Positions 8,411-16,021 of a stretch of DNA of 64,000 nucleotides are shown piece after piece. Source of the DNA: Phormidium tenue FACHB-1052. GTDB taxonomy: Bacteria > Cyanobacteriota > Cyanobacteriia > Phormidesmidales > Phormidesmidaceae. Under the pieces are notes generated by a model that did not search any database, was not told the origin of the DNA, and saw only the letters and a list, made by a program, of their open reading frames with translations. Within the stretch, counting starts at the first letter, position 1, and each line of letters starts with the position of its first letter. The DNA lies in the NCBI RefSeq assembly GCF_014696675.1, contig NZ_JACJQN010000002.1:62001-126000 (forward strand), written 5' to 3'. Both the position numbers and the translations under genes were made by a program.

Positions 8411-10207
8411 ATGCCCTACAGAAGGTTTCGCGCACTCTTAAAACCGCTGACAAAGCTAATTGCTAATTTGGCTTGCCGAGCGGGCAACATGCCAACTATC
8501 GATCAGCTAGAGGCTCAGCTCCAGAACAAGCGCCACCAGCTTGAGACTATTGATGCCCAAGAAAAAGCACTTTATCAAGTGATTAGTAAGATTCGAGCGT
8601 CCTTAGATGTAGACATTATTTTCCGCACTACCACCAAAGAAACCTGCAAACTACTGCACGTCGAACGAATTGCCGTCTACCGTTTTTTTACTGACTGGGG
8701 GGGAGAATTTGTTGAAGACTTTGAATTTGCTGAACCAGGCTGGGACTTTGGCACCCTAGGGCAAAATACGATTTGGAATGATTCATACCTGAAAGAGCAT
8801 CAGGGAGGGCGATATCGCGCCAACGAGTGCTTGGTAGTTTCTGATATCTACACTGCCGATCTGTCGCAGTGTCATATAGATGTTTTGGAGCAATTCCGCA
8901 TTCGGGCCTATGCTACAGCACCCATTTTTATTGGGCAAAAGTTGTGGGGGGTATTGGCTGCGTATCAACATTCCCAACCCTATCAATGGCAGCATCAGGA
9001 AATTCAGTTTTTATCGCAAGTCGCGAATCAACTTGGCTTTGCGGTAAAACAAGCCGAACTAATGGCAAGAAGCGAACGCAAGGCTGAAGATTTGCGGTTG
9101 CTCAACGAACAACAAGAGATTTTGTTTAAACTGATTGCTGATATTCGTGAGTCGCTCGATCTCAACACGTTGTTTAAAACGACAGCCCGTGAGGTTCGAA
9201 AAGCTCTACAGACCGATCGAGTGGCTATTTTTCAGTTTGACATCGATTCACAATACAACTCCGGGGAGTTTGTTGCTGAAAACGTATTGCCAGAGTACGA
9301 CTCAGCGATCGCAATGAAGGTGAGCGATCACTGTTTTGGCAGTCAATATGCGGCCCGATATCAACAGGGTCAGATGCAGGTCATATCAGATCTCTCCCAG
9401 GCTGGACTAAATCGATGCCATGTAGAACTGCTGGAAGATTTTCAGGTTAAAGCCCAAGTTGTTGTACCCCTCATAAAAGGAGGGACACTGTGGGGATTGC
9501 TCTGCGTCCATCAGTGCGATCGCCCCCGTATCTGGAACTCAGCCGAAATTACCTTTATCAAACAATTGGCAACTCAATTTAGCGTTGCGCTACGTCATGC
9601 CGATCTGCTAGCCCAAGCCGACTCTAAAGCTGAGCAACTAGACCAGGCCCTTCAAGCCCTGAAGCAAGCCAACGAAAAATTAGAAGAGTTAAGTAATCTC
9701 GATTCATTGACACAAATTTCGAACCGTCGATTTTTTGATAAGTCCTTAAGAAGCGAATGGAAACGATTGCTGCGAGCTGAGAAATACCTATCTCTCATTT
9801 TATTTGATATCGACCACTTTAAAATTTATAACGATTGCTATGGGCATCTAGCAGGCGACCAATGCCTGATCGACATCACGCGGGCGGCTCAACTTGTCCT
9901 CAAGCGTTCCTCAGACGTTCTAGCTCGCTATGGTGGAGAAGAGTTTGCCGTAGTTTTGCCAGACACAGATCGAGTGGGAGCAGTCAAAATTGCCGAAGAA
10001 ATTCGAGAAACCATCAAAAACTTGCAGATTCCTAATAAGTGTATGCAAATAGATCATCCCTACGTCACGATCAGCCTAGGCATTGCTAGTCAGATTCCGA
10101 AGGTTGGTCAATCAGTTCGGGATATCATCCGTCAAGCCGATCAAGCGTTGTATCAAGCAAAGGCAAAAGGGCGCGATACGGTAGTCTGCGCACCTTTTGC
10201 TCAATGA
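8411..10207 (+). CDS. Tandem cyanobacteriochrome-like GAF-GAF-GGDEF diguanylate cyclase
   Basis: Protein of 598 residues predicted to make cyclic di-GMP in response to light. GAF1 (about 58-215) has GGRYR and a CH pair (Cys154-His155) in LSQCHIDVLEQF, the bilin-attachment pattern of red/green-type cyanobacteriochromes. GAF2 (about 240-398) has a CH pair (Cys336-His337) and also DHCF at 306-309, matching the DXCF second-cysteine motif of another cyanobacteriochrome class. A coiled coil (400-430) leads to a GGDEF domain (432-592) with an intact GGEEF (508-512) and an RSSD inhibitory-site motif (499-502). No membrane segment. An internal ATG at 8489 is an alternative start. Bilin binding is inferred from motifs only. 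Confidence 0.92.
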   Translation: MPYRRFRALLKPLTKLIANLACRAGNMPTIDQLEAQLQNKRHQLETIDAQEKALYQVISKIRASLDVDIIFRTTTKETCKLLHVERIAVYRFFTDWGGEFVEDFEFAEPGWDFGTLGQNTIWNDSYLKEHQGGRYRANECLVVSDIYTADLSQCHIDVLEQFRIRAYATAPIFIGQKLWGVLAAYQHSQPYQWQHQEIQFLSQVANQLGFAVKQAELMARSERKAEDLRLLNEQQEILFKLIADIRESLDLNTLFKTTAREVRKALQTDRVAIFQFDIDSQYNSGEFVAENVLPEYDSAIAMKVSDHCFGSQYAARYQQGQMQVISDLSQAGLNRCHVELLEDFQVKAQVVVPLIKGGTLWGLLCVHQCDRPRIWNSAEITFIKQLATQFSVALRHADLLAQADSKAEQLDQALQALKQANEKLEELSNLDSLTQISNRRFFDKSLRSEWKRLLRAEKYLSLILFDIDHFKIYNDCYGHLAGDQCLIDITRAAQLVLKRSSDVLARYGGEEFAVVLPDTDRVGAVKIAEEIRETIKNLQIPNKCMQIDHPYVTISLGIASQIPKVGQSVRDIIRQADQALYQAKAKGRDTVVCAPFAQ

Positions 10208-10254
10208 TCGCGATTGTTCCAATATCAGTTGTTGTTATCAAAAAATCTAAAAAA

Positions 10255-10301
10255 GCGGGTGATCGGACTCGAACCGACGACATTCAGCTTGGGAAGCTGA
10301 C
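10255..10301 (-). pseudogene. 3' half of tRNA-Gly(CCC)
   Basis: Reading leftward: an anticodon arm with stem TCAGC/GCTGA and loop TTCCCAA (anticodon CCC), a variable region, a T-arm with TTCGAGT, and the 3' acceptor strand CACCCGC, followed by a T-run. The matching 5' half (acceptor GCGGGTG plus D-arm) is not present upstream. A D-arm-like string AATGGTAGAGC lies about 110 bases away (10406-10420) but its flanks do not pair. So this is a partial tRNA, of the kind left by integration of mobile elements at tRNA 3' ends. No other gene is seen in 10208-10506. Confidence 0.7.
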
Positions 10302-10506
10302 ACATTTCCTTGATATGCAAGGCTTTCAGGCAAGGGGTTTCAGGCCTATACCAATTCTATACCAGTTTCCAGGCTGCTGATTACTACACAGTCCAGAAGG
10401 CTGTTGCTCTACCATTGGCCAGCGACGTGTGGACCTGCGGTTATCTCGCTTCCCATCTGATGGTGTTGAGAACAGTCGTTGATAAGCTTTAGGGCATTCC
10501 TATGTG

Positions 10507-11055
10507 ATGCCTATGAACCGTCCACTTCGATTAACCAAACCGCCCAACGACATTGTCACAGCGACAATCGGTTTGTTAACTCAGGAACAGGTCGGGCAAA
10601 TCGATGACATCTGGGAAAGCATTCTGCGGGAGACACAGCAGCCTGACGCCAGTTGGGACTGGGCCTATAAGCTACGACTGGCTGTCAATGATGATCGCTA
10701 TGAGGCTTACGGCATCGAGTTTGAGGCGCTCCTTCAAGGCGTCATCTTGCTCGAAACGCAATGGCACCGTTCCTGGTTGCCGCAACGGTTTCCTCTGGTC
10801 TATGTCGAATACTTAGCCTCTGCGCCGTGGAATCGCCGGTTACTCGAAGATCCTCCCTATCTAATTGGGGTCGGACGGGCACTCGTACTCTTTGCCCGTC
10901 AGCGCAGTGTGGAGTTAGGTTACGGTGGTCGCGTCGGTCTACATGCGTTACCGGGCGCGGAAGCTTTCTATCGACGTTACAATATGCCGGACTACGGCTC
11001 TGACCCGGACAAAGATGGATTGATATACTTCGAGTACGCCGCTCTAATGCCCTAA
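10507..11055 (+). CDS. GNAT-family-like acetyltransferase
   Basis: Protein of 182 residues. The C-terminal half has the GNAT-like sequence VGRALVLFARQRSVELGY followed by GRVGLHALPGAEAFYRRY and a final strand (LIYFEY), matching motif A, motif B and the last strand of N-acetyltransferases, although the Q/RxxGxG acetyl-CoA loop is not obvious. The start codon is uncertain between GTG 10504, ATG 10507 and ATG 10513; AGGG at 10491 favours the first two. The gene is 15 bases upstream of the next, so they form a pair. The substrate is unknown. Confidence 0.7.
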   Translation: MPMNRPLRLTKPPNDIVTATIGLLTQEQVGQIDDIWESILRETQQPDASWDWAYKLRLAVNDDRYEAYGIEFEALLQGVILLETQWHRSWLPQRFPLVYVEYLASAPWNRRLLEDPPYLIGVGRALVLFARQRSVELGYGGRVGLHALPGAEAFYRRYNMPDYGSDPDKDGLIYFEYAALMP

Positions 11056-11070
11056 CTCATCCAATCGCTT

Positions 11071-11622
11071 ATGAATGATGCAATCCTGGCTGAGCAATTG
11101 AGAAAAACGGGCAACCTGATGGACTTGCTCAATGACGAGGCTTGGGTTCGGGAAGCAGATGCGGATCTCGCCAGTGAGGAAGGGGCGGTTGAGGCTGGTC
11201 TGGGTCTACAGCCGTATGTGGAGTTACTCAAGGAGGCTTCACCGGAAGCTCTGCAGCGTCAGCGGTGGTATGTGAGAGTGCTATCCACCTTGTTGCCAGA
11301 GCTGAAGGGGTGGTTAGAGTCGTGGCAGCTCGGGCGGAGTCTAGAGGCTGTCTACATGGAAGCGCAAAAATGCTTATACGGTCATCTGATGCATCTCACC
11401 CCCGAACAAGCGGCCTGGATTGAGGTGCTGTTGGCAGAGGGAGAGCAGGTTTTACCCAACGAGCAGAGGGTGATTCGGGCTGAGACGATCGCTATGCTCA
11501 CCCAGATGTTCACTACAGAGGACTGGCAGGCGATCGCGCATGTTGCCTCTCAAACAATGGCGAAAGACATTTTACAGATGGGGCAAGAAGCGGCGGTTCC
11601 CACGCTCACTATCTCAACCTAA
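11071..11622 (+). CDS. Unknown helical protein paired with the GNAT gene
   Basis: Acidic, mostly helical soluble protein of 183 residues with no signal peptide or membrane segment. I do not recognise the family. Features seen are an N-terminal helix (AILAEQLRKTGNLMDLL), a Trp-rich centre (ELKGWLESWQLG) and a C-terminal helical tail. It is 15 bases downstream of the acetyltransferase and almost certainly co-transcribed, so it could be its partner, target or antagonist; that is inference from position. Confidence 0.65.
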   Translation: MNDAILAEQLRKTGNLMDLLNDEAWVREADADLASEEGAVEAGLGLQPYVELLKEASPEALQRQRWYVRVLSTLLPELKGWLESWQLGRSLEAVYMEAQKCLYGHLMHLTPEQAAWIEVLLAEGEQVLPNEQRVIRAETIAMLTQMFTTEDWQAIAHVASQTMAKDILQMGQEAAVPTLTIST

Positions 11623-11666
11623 GCCATTCAATAGGGTTGAGAACGGCCTAGTGCTTTTCTATCGTC

Positions 11667-12251
11667 TCAAGCAAACACCTCCCCTTGCCCCTCGTGAGTG
11701 AAGCAGGGGACAGATGGAGCTGGATCAAATATGACGGTGTACTGAGCTGAGGGGCTCAGCCGCCGCAGGGCTTTCAAATGGGCATCAGCATCATTGCGAC
11801 GCCGGAACCGAGCCACCGTGCGCCGCTGCATGTGGGGGAGGAGTTGAACAACGCACCAGGGATGGAGCAGCTGGTTGTAGGCCGTAGGAGCTGTCACCTC
11901 GTAGGCAGTGGATAAAGAATGGTGCTGGCTCTCCAAACGGTTAGCCTCCTGCTCGCTGACAGCATCTCTTGGGTAAGACTGCCCGCTCTCCTCGATCCTG
12001 GCAGCGCTGGGCCTCAAGGCCTGCTCAATCTTGCCCAACAGCTCAGAGGCCTCTCGATCAGGGGGATGCAGCGTCCAGGCGTTGATCGGGGCTGGCTGGA
12101 AGGTCAGCCGGTAGGTTTTGCTGTTTCTACCGTGAACGAGCCAAACGGCCTGCCGAGGCAGCTTTTGCAGACGGTACGAGCCTTGCCCTGGCGTTGCCAG
12201 CGTTGCCCGGATACGTTTGATATCGGTCATGATTCGGTGCCCTTGGCTCAT
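11667..12251 (-). CDS. Unknown basic protein, last gene of the 13.0-11.7 kb operon
   Basis: Protein of 194 residues. The ATG at 12251 is chosen because GGGAGGA lies 8 bases before it; the frame continues upstream to 12329 without a better start. Arg/His-rich, with no membrane segment. The stretch QAVWLVHGRNSKTYRLTF resembles a beta-sheet segment. I recognise no family. Third gene, after the helix-turn-helix gene, of an operon read leftward. Confidence 0.6.
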   Translation of the reverse strand: MSQGHRIMTDIKRIRATLATPGQGSYRLQKLPRQAVWLVHGRNSKTYRLTFQPAPINAWTLHPPDREASELLGKIEQALRPSAARIEESGQSYPRDAVSEQEANRLESQHHSLSTAYEVTAPTAYNQLLHPWCVVQLLPHMQRRTVARFRRRNDADAHLKALRRLSPSAQYTVIFDPAPSVPCFTHEGQGEVFA

Positions 12252-12350
12252 GTGACTGTCCTCCCTGATGCTTCGATTCAGTGCAGTTGATGCCACCCTA
12301 GCTAGGAGAGATTCGCCAAAACAGAGCACGGTGATATTGACAATTTTGGG

Positions 12351-12662
12351 TTAAGTGTGATCGTCTCTGGACTCAGTGGCACAGAGAGCCTGCCGCAGGT
12401 CTGCCGGAATCTGGTCAAAGTTGTCGAGCAAAAAATCCATCAGGGCCAGATGGCGCAGGTCTACGGGGGTAGGGCGGCGATAGCTGCGACCTTTGCGAAA
12501 CCAGCCCCGCACCGTCGAGACTGAACGGGAGCAGATCGCGGCCATGTCTTCTTGGCTGACTTGCCACTTGGCGTAAAACCGCTGGGGCGTCATGCCCAGT
12601 TGGCAGTAGCTGTACCGCTCGATTAGGCGCTGCTCGCGGGGAGAAAGGGGACGGGGATTCAT
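12351..12662 (-). CDS. Helix-turn-helix DNA-binding protein
   Basis: Protein of 103 residues. Residues about 27-60 form a helix-turn-helix: FYAKWQVSQEDMAAICS, then SVSTVRGWFRKG as a recognition helix. The protein resembles small plasmid-borne regulators found in cyanobacteria. Its start overlaps the stop of the preceding gene by an ATGA-type junction (12659-12662), so the two are translationally coupled. It may regulate its own operon. Confidence 0.75.
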   Translation of the reverse strand: MNPRPLSPREQRLIERYSYCQLGMTPQRFYAKWQVSQEDMAAICSRSVSTVRGWFRKGRSYRRPTPVDLRHLALMDFLLDNFDQIPADLRQALCATESRDDHT

Positions 12663-13021
12663 CGGGCAGGCTTCTCATCGATGGGTTCGAGGTCGTCTTC
12701 CCAGGCGATATCGGCCCTGACCCAGGCGGCACTAGAGGAAGCAGGATCGAGCCAAATCAGGTAGCACCATTGCCAGCGACGGCTATGGGGGGCGTAGCTG
12801 TAGAACCGGCCAATGACCAAGCCCCAATCGGTCGCGTTGCCGTGGGGAATCCAGCGAAGGCGATCGCCGTAGTGAAAGCGGGGCGCTTCGACCTTGGGAA
12901 AGGCGGCAGGCAGGTCAGTCGTTGGCGGGAGGTGCAAGTGGCCAGGGTTGAAGGCATACCCGAAGGCTCCATGGATGATCTGAAACTGGCGCGATCGCTG
13001 ATGTGGGAAAGGTTGAGCCAT
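12659..13021 (-). CDS. Unknown Trp-rich protein, first gene of operon
   Basis: Protein of 120 residues rich in Trp, Tyr and Pro, with an apparent beta-barrel-like core (HYGDRLRWIP, then WGLVIGRFYSY and WQWCYLIWLDP), reminiscent of SH3-like small domains. There is no signal peptide. It overlaps the helix-turn-helix gene by 4 bases. Its promoter must lie in 13022-13197, which also holds the palindrome at 13119 and the divergent ribbon-helix-helix gene. The function is unknown. Confidence 0.6.
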   Translation of the reverse strand: MAQPFPHQRSRQFQIIHGAFGYAFNPGHLHLPPTTDLPAAFPKVEAPRFHYGDRLRWIPHGNATDWGLVIGRFYSYAPHSRRWQWCYLIWLDPASSSAAWVRADIAWEDDLEPIDEKPAR

Positions 13022-13118
13022 AGGAAGAGCACCTCCTGGTGCTGGTGACAGTGAGCCTGGGCACCAACCGAGGCTGAGGCGATTTGGACTAGCGAATGTG
13101 GCTTATCCAGACTAACTC

Positions 13119-13143
13119 AATCTACTCTAATCTAGAGTAGATT
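13119..13143. promoter_or_regulatory. Palindromic operator between divergent genes
   Basis: Perfect inverted repeat with 11-bp arms AATCTACTCTA / TAGAGTAGATT and a 3-bp spacer. It sits 55 bases before the ribbon-helix-helix gene and 98 bases before the divergent operon, the usual place for an autoregulated operator. Confidence 0.6.
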
Positions 13144-13197
13144 ACCCTTGATCGCAATGCTTCACCTAGGCTTGCTTTAGAGCTAGATAGAGCGGTT

Positions 13198-13359
13198 ATG
13201 ACTACCCAGAAGCGCCAAACCAGCATTTACCTGCCAGACCCGATGAGGGATGCCATTCAGGCGATCGCAGACAGAGAGCAGCGATCATTTACGTTCGTGG
13301 TTGAAATGCTTTTGAGGGAGGCTTTAGAGACCAGGGAGTACACTGGGAAGAATGATTGA
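13198..13359 (+). CDS. Ribbon-helix-helix (CopG/Arc-like) protein
   Basis: Short gene of 53 codons. The N-terminal strand KRQTSIYLPDPM followed by helix RDAIQAIADREQ, a turn RSFTF and helix VVEMLLREALE matches the ribbon-helix-helix fold, in which the strand (here Q-T-S-I-Y) reads DNA. Such proteins are antitoxins or plasmid copy/partition repressors. No toxin gene follows directly. The palindrome at 13119 is its likely binding site. Confidence 0.75.
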   Translation: MTTQKRQTSIYLPDPMRDAIQAIADREQRSFTFVVEMLLREALETREYTGKND

Positions 13360-13517
13360 GTGAACCCAGCAAGGCTTTTATCGATGCCTGCCATCATGAT
13401 CAAACTTGAAGAGGCTAACGCTTCCTGCGCCCGAGTGCTGCAGCATAATTGAATCAGGGCTTCAAACAGTTCACCCTCCTGAGTGGTTTCAATCTCCATG
13501 CCAATGAGACCTTTCAT
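13257..13517 (-). CDS. Doubtful small reading frame
   Basis: Open frame of 86 codons from an ATG at 13517. The first 60 residues look protein-like (EGELFEALIQLCC, then AQEALASSSLIMM), but the end overlaps the ribbon-helix-helix gene on the other strand and no good ribosome site precedes it. It may be a fragment of a gene whose end was overwritten. Confidence 0.25.
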   Translation of the reverse strand: MKGLIGMEIETTQEGELFEALIQLCCSTRAQEALASSSLIMMAGIDKSLAGFTQSFFPVYSLVSKASLKSISTTNVNDRCSLSAIA

Positions 13518-13607
13518 GCACTAAAACGGAATTGCCCCCGCTTCGACAAGAATGGCATTTTGCCCTTCAAGAGAAGACAACGGATCCATAATTTCTATAG
13601 CCGATTC

Positions 13608-13799
13608 TTAGGCCGCCGCTAGCTTTGCTTTGCTGGGTAGAGCATCAAACTGCTCGGTGACATCAATACACTCAAACGGATCGTCAACATCGAGGTCGCA
13701 CAACTCGTCGAATTTTTTAAAGAAGGCTGCCACAAGATTGGCGTACATCCACCGTTCGATTTCCGTGGCATAGGGTTGTCCGTGTTTAACTGGCCCCAT
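13608..13799 (-). CDS. Small acidic protein of unknown function
   Basis: Protein of 63 residues from the ATG at 13799 (an upstream TTG at 13820 is possible). Acidic helix-rich sequence, for example FFKKFDELCDLDVDD. It overlaps the end of the upstream membrane-protein gene (stop at 13786), suggesting co-transcription. No family recognised. Confidence 0.5.
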   Translation of the reverse strand: MGPVKHGQPYATEIERWMYANLVAAFFKKFDELCDLDVDDPFECIDVTEQFDALPSKAKLAAA

Positions 13800-14250
13800 A
13801 TGAAATTTGACGTCTAGCAAACCAAATGGTGAGCGGAGGCACTAGAAACCACATCAACAATGGCACTAACCCAGTGCCTAAAATCGGAATTCTTGGCATA
13901 GACTCTGCATAATTCCACCGATTGAGGGGGCCAGTAGCCAAGGCTTCGATAACAATGGTGATGATCACTCCCACAAGGATAAAAGCACTCATTTGGCTAC
14001 GGCTTGGGTGACGGAACCATTGACGAGACTTTGATAGAGCTACGACGGCCCAAAATGCAATTAATATAATTACGACATCTCCGACTGTAGCGAGGGTGCA
14101 ATTTCTGACTATATCGAAGTGGGAATATCCAGCCGGAATTTGATAAAACCACATTTGCTGAATTTCCCAAAAGAAAGACAGCAGAAAAGAGAATATAGCG
14201 ATATTTAACTCGGGCGAATTTAGCCAATTCAAGGGACTATGGCGGTTCAC
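13786..14250 (-). CDS. Four-helix membrane protein of unknown function
   Basis: Integral membrane protein of 154 residues with four hydrophobic segments (about residues 14-32, 52-72, 87-107, 122-142). The first segment ends in SFFWEIQQMWFYQ, and there is a HFDIVRN motif before the second. I recognise no named family. The base composition is AT-richer than neighbouring metal genes. Followed by an overlapping small acidic protein. Confidence 0.6.
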   Translation of the reverse strand: MNRHSPLNWLNSPELNIAIFSFLLSFFWEIQQMWFYQIPAGYSHFDIVRNCTLATVGDVVIILIAFWAVVALSKSRQWFRHPSRSQMSAFILVGVIITIVIEALATGPLNRWNYAESMPRIPILGTGLVPLLMWFLVPPLTIWFARRQISYGAS

Positions 14251-14297
14251 GGTGTTAGCCTTAATTTAGAATAAATCAGACTTGATCTGACAGTTTT

Positions 14298-14594
14298 TCA
14301 AATAGCATCTAGACAATTCGAGGTCAGGCTTACTTCTTCAATCAGGCTGCAAACTCTAACGTTGGATGGATTGTCTAGAGGACGGGTTGCCCAACTCGTG
14401 CGGTGGGTTTCTAGCATGGTTTTACGAGCGGTAGCCTGCTGAATTTCCTGTTCCAGAGTCGCAATTTTACAGTCAATCAGCGTTTTAACCAGAGTACAGA
14501 CCGGCTCCCCTTGCTTGCGAACGTCAAATACCTGCTGAATACAACCAGCAACCCAGTTTACACAGGGTTTAACGCGCTCATAGCGCTCAAACAA
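14298..14594 (-). pseudogene. Truncated MerR-family regulator (C-terminal part only)
   Basis: The frame encodes the dimerisation helix and metal-binding tail of a MerR-type metal sensor: GEPVCTLVKTLIDCKIATLE, a long coiled coil, then VRVCSLIEE, corresponding to the conserved Cys near residue 80 and the C-terminal C-LIE. The N-terminal winged-helix DNA-binding domain is missing, and translation of 14595-14760 in other frames does not reveal it. It therefore cannot act as a normal regulator. It stands 1 kb from an intact merR. Confidence 0.65.
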
Positions 14595-14769
14595 GGTAGT
14601 GGCTAGGTTGTCTGGCTAAACTTCTACCAGTAGAGCGGTGCTGGGGATGGAGAGCCGAAGCAGTCGGGGCATACTCTAAGCTAGCATCGGTTTGCTAAAT
14701 GGATAGCGAGGTATTTTCATAATTGAGACACCGCAGTCGCTAAAAGATAGATCTGTAGCTAGCTCTGGG

Positions 14770-15129
14770 TTATTGACGATAGCTTTCTTCCACGTCCATT
14801 CTGGCATGGCAGCCTATACCGGCGGGGCCGCCGACTAATGTCATACCGAATAGCGCGACCACAATTACCACCGCCATCGCACCGTCCTTAGCTAGCCAAG
14901 AGAAGCTGGCGGGGCCTGATGTCGCCCGAATGTGCTGTGATTGAATCTGTTGCGCCGCCTGACGAATATACTCCGGTTCAATGTTAGCCTCAGCTCCTGC
15001 CTCAACTAATTCCTCCAGGGAGTAGCTGCTTTGCTGCTCAGCCTGTAGTCGCGTTGCCAGCGCCAACACCTCTGGGACCAAGTCTGCTGAGATTCTAGGA
15101 TCTGAAGGGTTTATATCCAAAGGATCCAC
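14770..15129 (-). CDS. Membrane-anchored protein of unknown function
   Basis: Protein of 119 residues. The N-terminal 70 residues form a helical domain (SADLVPEVLALATRLQ, then SYSLEELVEAGAEANI, then IRQAAQQIQ), a pattern I associate with N-terminal domains of cyanobacterial membrane proteins of unknown role. A hydrophobic segment (about 86-108) follows, with a short tail holding Cys and His. Leftward, divergent from the mercury-type operon. Confidence 0.6.
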   Translation of the reverse strand: MDPLDINPSDPRISADLVPEVLALATRLQAEQQSSYSLEELVEAGAEANIEPEYIRQAAQQIQSQHIRATSGPASFSWLAKDGAMAVVIVVALFGMTLVGGPAGIGCHARMDVEESYRQ

Positions 15130-15247
15130 AATAGAGGCCTCACATCAGTTACCGCATTAACCGCCATCTCAGGCTAAACCCTAAAGTCCTTAGAGAGTCA
15201 AGGGCGTTTTGTAAATTGACACATCGAATAGGAGTTTAAGCCCCCCC

Positions 15248-15279
15248 TTGACCTTGAAGTCAGGTTCAAGGTTTAGAGT
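15248..15279 (+). promoter_or_regulatory. MerR-type promoter of the mercury-like operon
   Basis: -35 TTGACC and -10 TAGAGT are separated by 20 bp, too long for normal RNA polymerase, with a dyad CCTTGAA-N6-TTCAAGG in the spacer (15252-15271). This is the layout activated by MerR-family proteins. It fires toward the gene starting at 15304. Confidence 0.8.
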
Positions 15280-15303
15280 GAACTCAACTTTCAAGGTAAT
15301 GAA

Positions 15304-15579
15304 ATGACTCAGCGACAAGTTGAAATCTTTGTAGTCGGTTGTCCTCGCTGCGACGAAGCCGTAGCTCTGGTGCAGCAGATGAGCTGTACAGCCTGCCAAG
15401 TTCAGGTGTGGGATGTGCGCAGTGAGCAGATCACGGCCACCGCTCGCCAAAAGCTGGAGGAGTACGGCATCCATCGATTGCCCGCTGTGGTAGTCGATGG
15501 TGCATTGGTGGATTGCTGTCGTCAACAGCAGCCGATTTCCCGCGACGCTCTGGCAGCGGCAGGGGTAGGGCAGGGATAG
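15304..15579 (+). CDS. Thioredoxin-fold protein of the mercury-type operon
   Basis: Small protein of 91 residues with a thioredoxin/glutaredoxin-like start EIFVVGCPRCDEA (CxxC at about 13-16), further Cys residues (SCTAC, DCC) and the cis-Pro region HRLPAVVVDG. Proteins of this type accompany metal-resistance operons and probably bind or reduce thiophilic metals. First gene after the MerR-type promoter; merR follows by 10 bases. Confidence 0.75.
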   Translation: MTQRQVEIFVVGCPRCDEAVALVQQMSCTACQVQVWDVRSEQITATARQKLEEYGIHRLPAVVVDGALVDCCRQQQPISRDALAAAGVGQG

Positions 15580-15589
15580 AACTACCGTC

Positions 15590-16021
15590 ATGTTAATCCG
15601 CGATCTGAGTCGGGCCACGGGCGTGCCCGCTTCCACTATTCGTTACTACGAGCGGCTGGGGCTGCTGCAAGTTCCCCGGCGTAGCGGGGCTCAGTATCGC
15701 CTCTACGAAACAGCTGATGTGGAGCGACTGCGCTTTATCCAAAAAGCCAAGCGGCTGGGGCTATCGCTGACAGAAATTGGTCAGCTCATGGCGTTGCGCG
15801 CCGGGGGCATAGCGCCCTGCCAGCAGCTCAAAGCGATGGTGGCCAGCCATCTTCAGCAGCTCGATCAACAAATTGCCGAGCTGCAAACCCTCCGCCAGGA
15901 ATTGGCCACCTACCACGCTGACCTGGCGTCACAGCTGCCTGACGATGCTGCTGTCCCAACCGAAACCCTTTGTCAGGGAATTATCTGCGGCTTTATTGAA
16001 CAGGTATCCCATGACGCCTAA
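15590..16021 (+). CDS. merR: MerR-family metal-responsive regulator
   Basis: Protein of 143 residues with the MerR DNA-binding start IRDLSRATGVPASTIRYYE and GLLxPxR, wing GAQYRLY, and a long dimerisation helix. Candidate metal ligands are Cys77 (APCQQL), Cys128 and Cys133 (CQGIIC). The spacing of the last two differs from Hg(II)-specific MerR, so the metal may be mercury or another thiophilic ion. It should bind the dyad at 15252-15271 and control its own operon. Its end overlaps the start of merF by 11 bases. Confidence 0.88.
   Translation: MLIRDLSRATGVPASTIRYYERLGLLQVPRRSGAQYRLYETADVERLRFIQKAKRLGLSLTEIGQLMALRAGGIAPCQQLKAMVASHLQQLDQQIAELQTLRQELATYHADLASQLPDDAAVPTETLCQGIICGFIEQVSHDA

Noticed and set aside
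10255-10420. A tRNA-Gly gene with a short intron between D-arm and anticodon arm
   Set aside because: The bases before the D-arm-like string do not give the needed acceptor strand GCGGGTG, and the D-stem does not pair, so a split or intron-bearing tRNA is not supported.
15190-15636. Leftward frame over the mercury-operon promoter
   Set aside because: It covers the MerR-type promoter and the thioredoxin-like gene, which have strong evidence on the plus strand.
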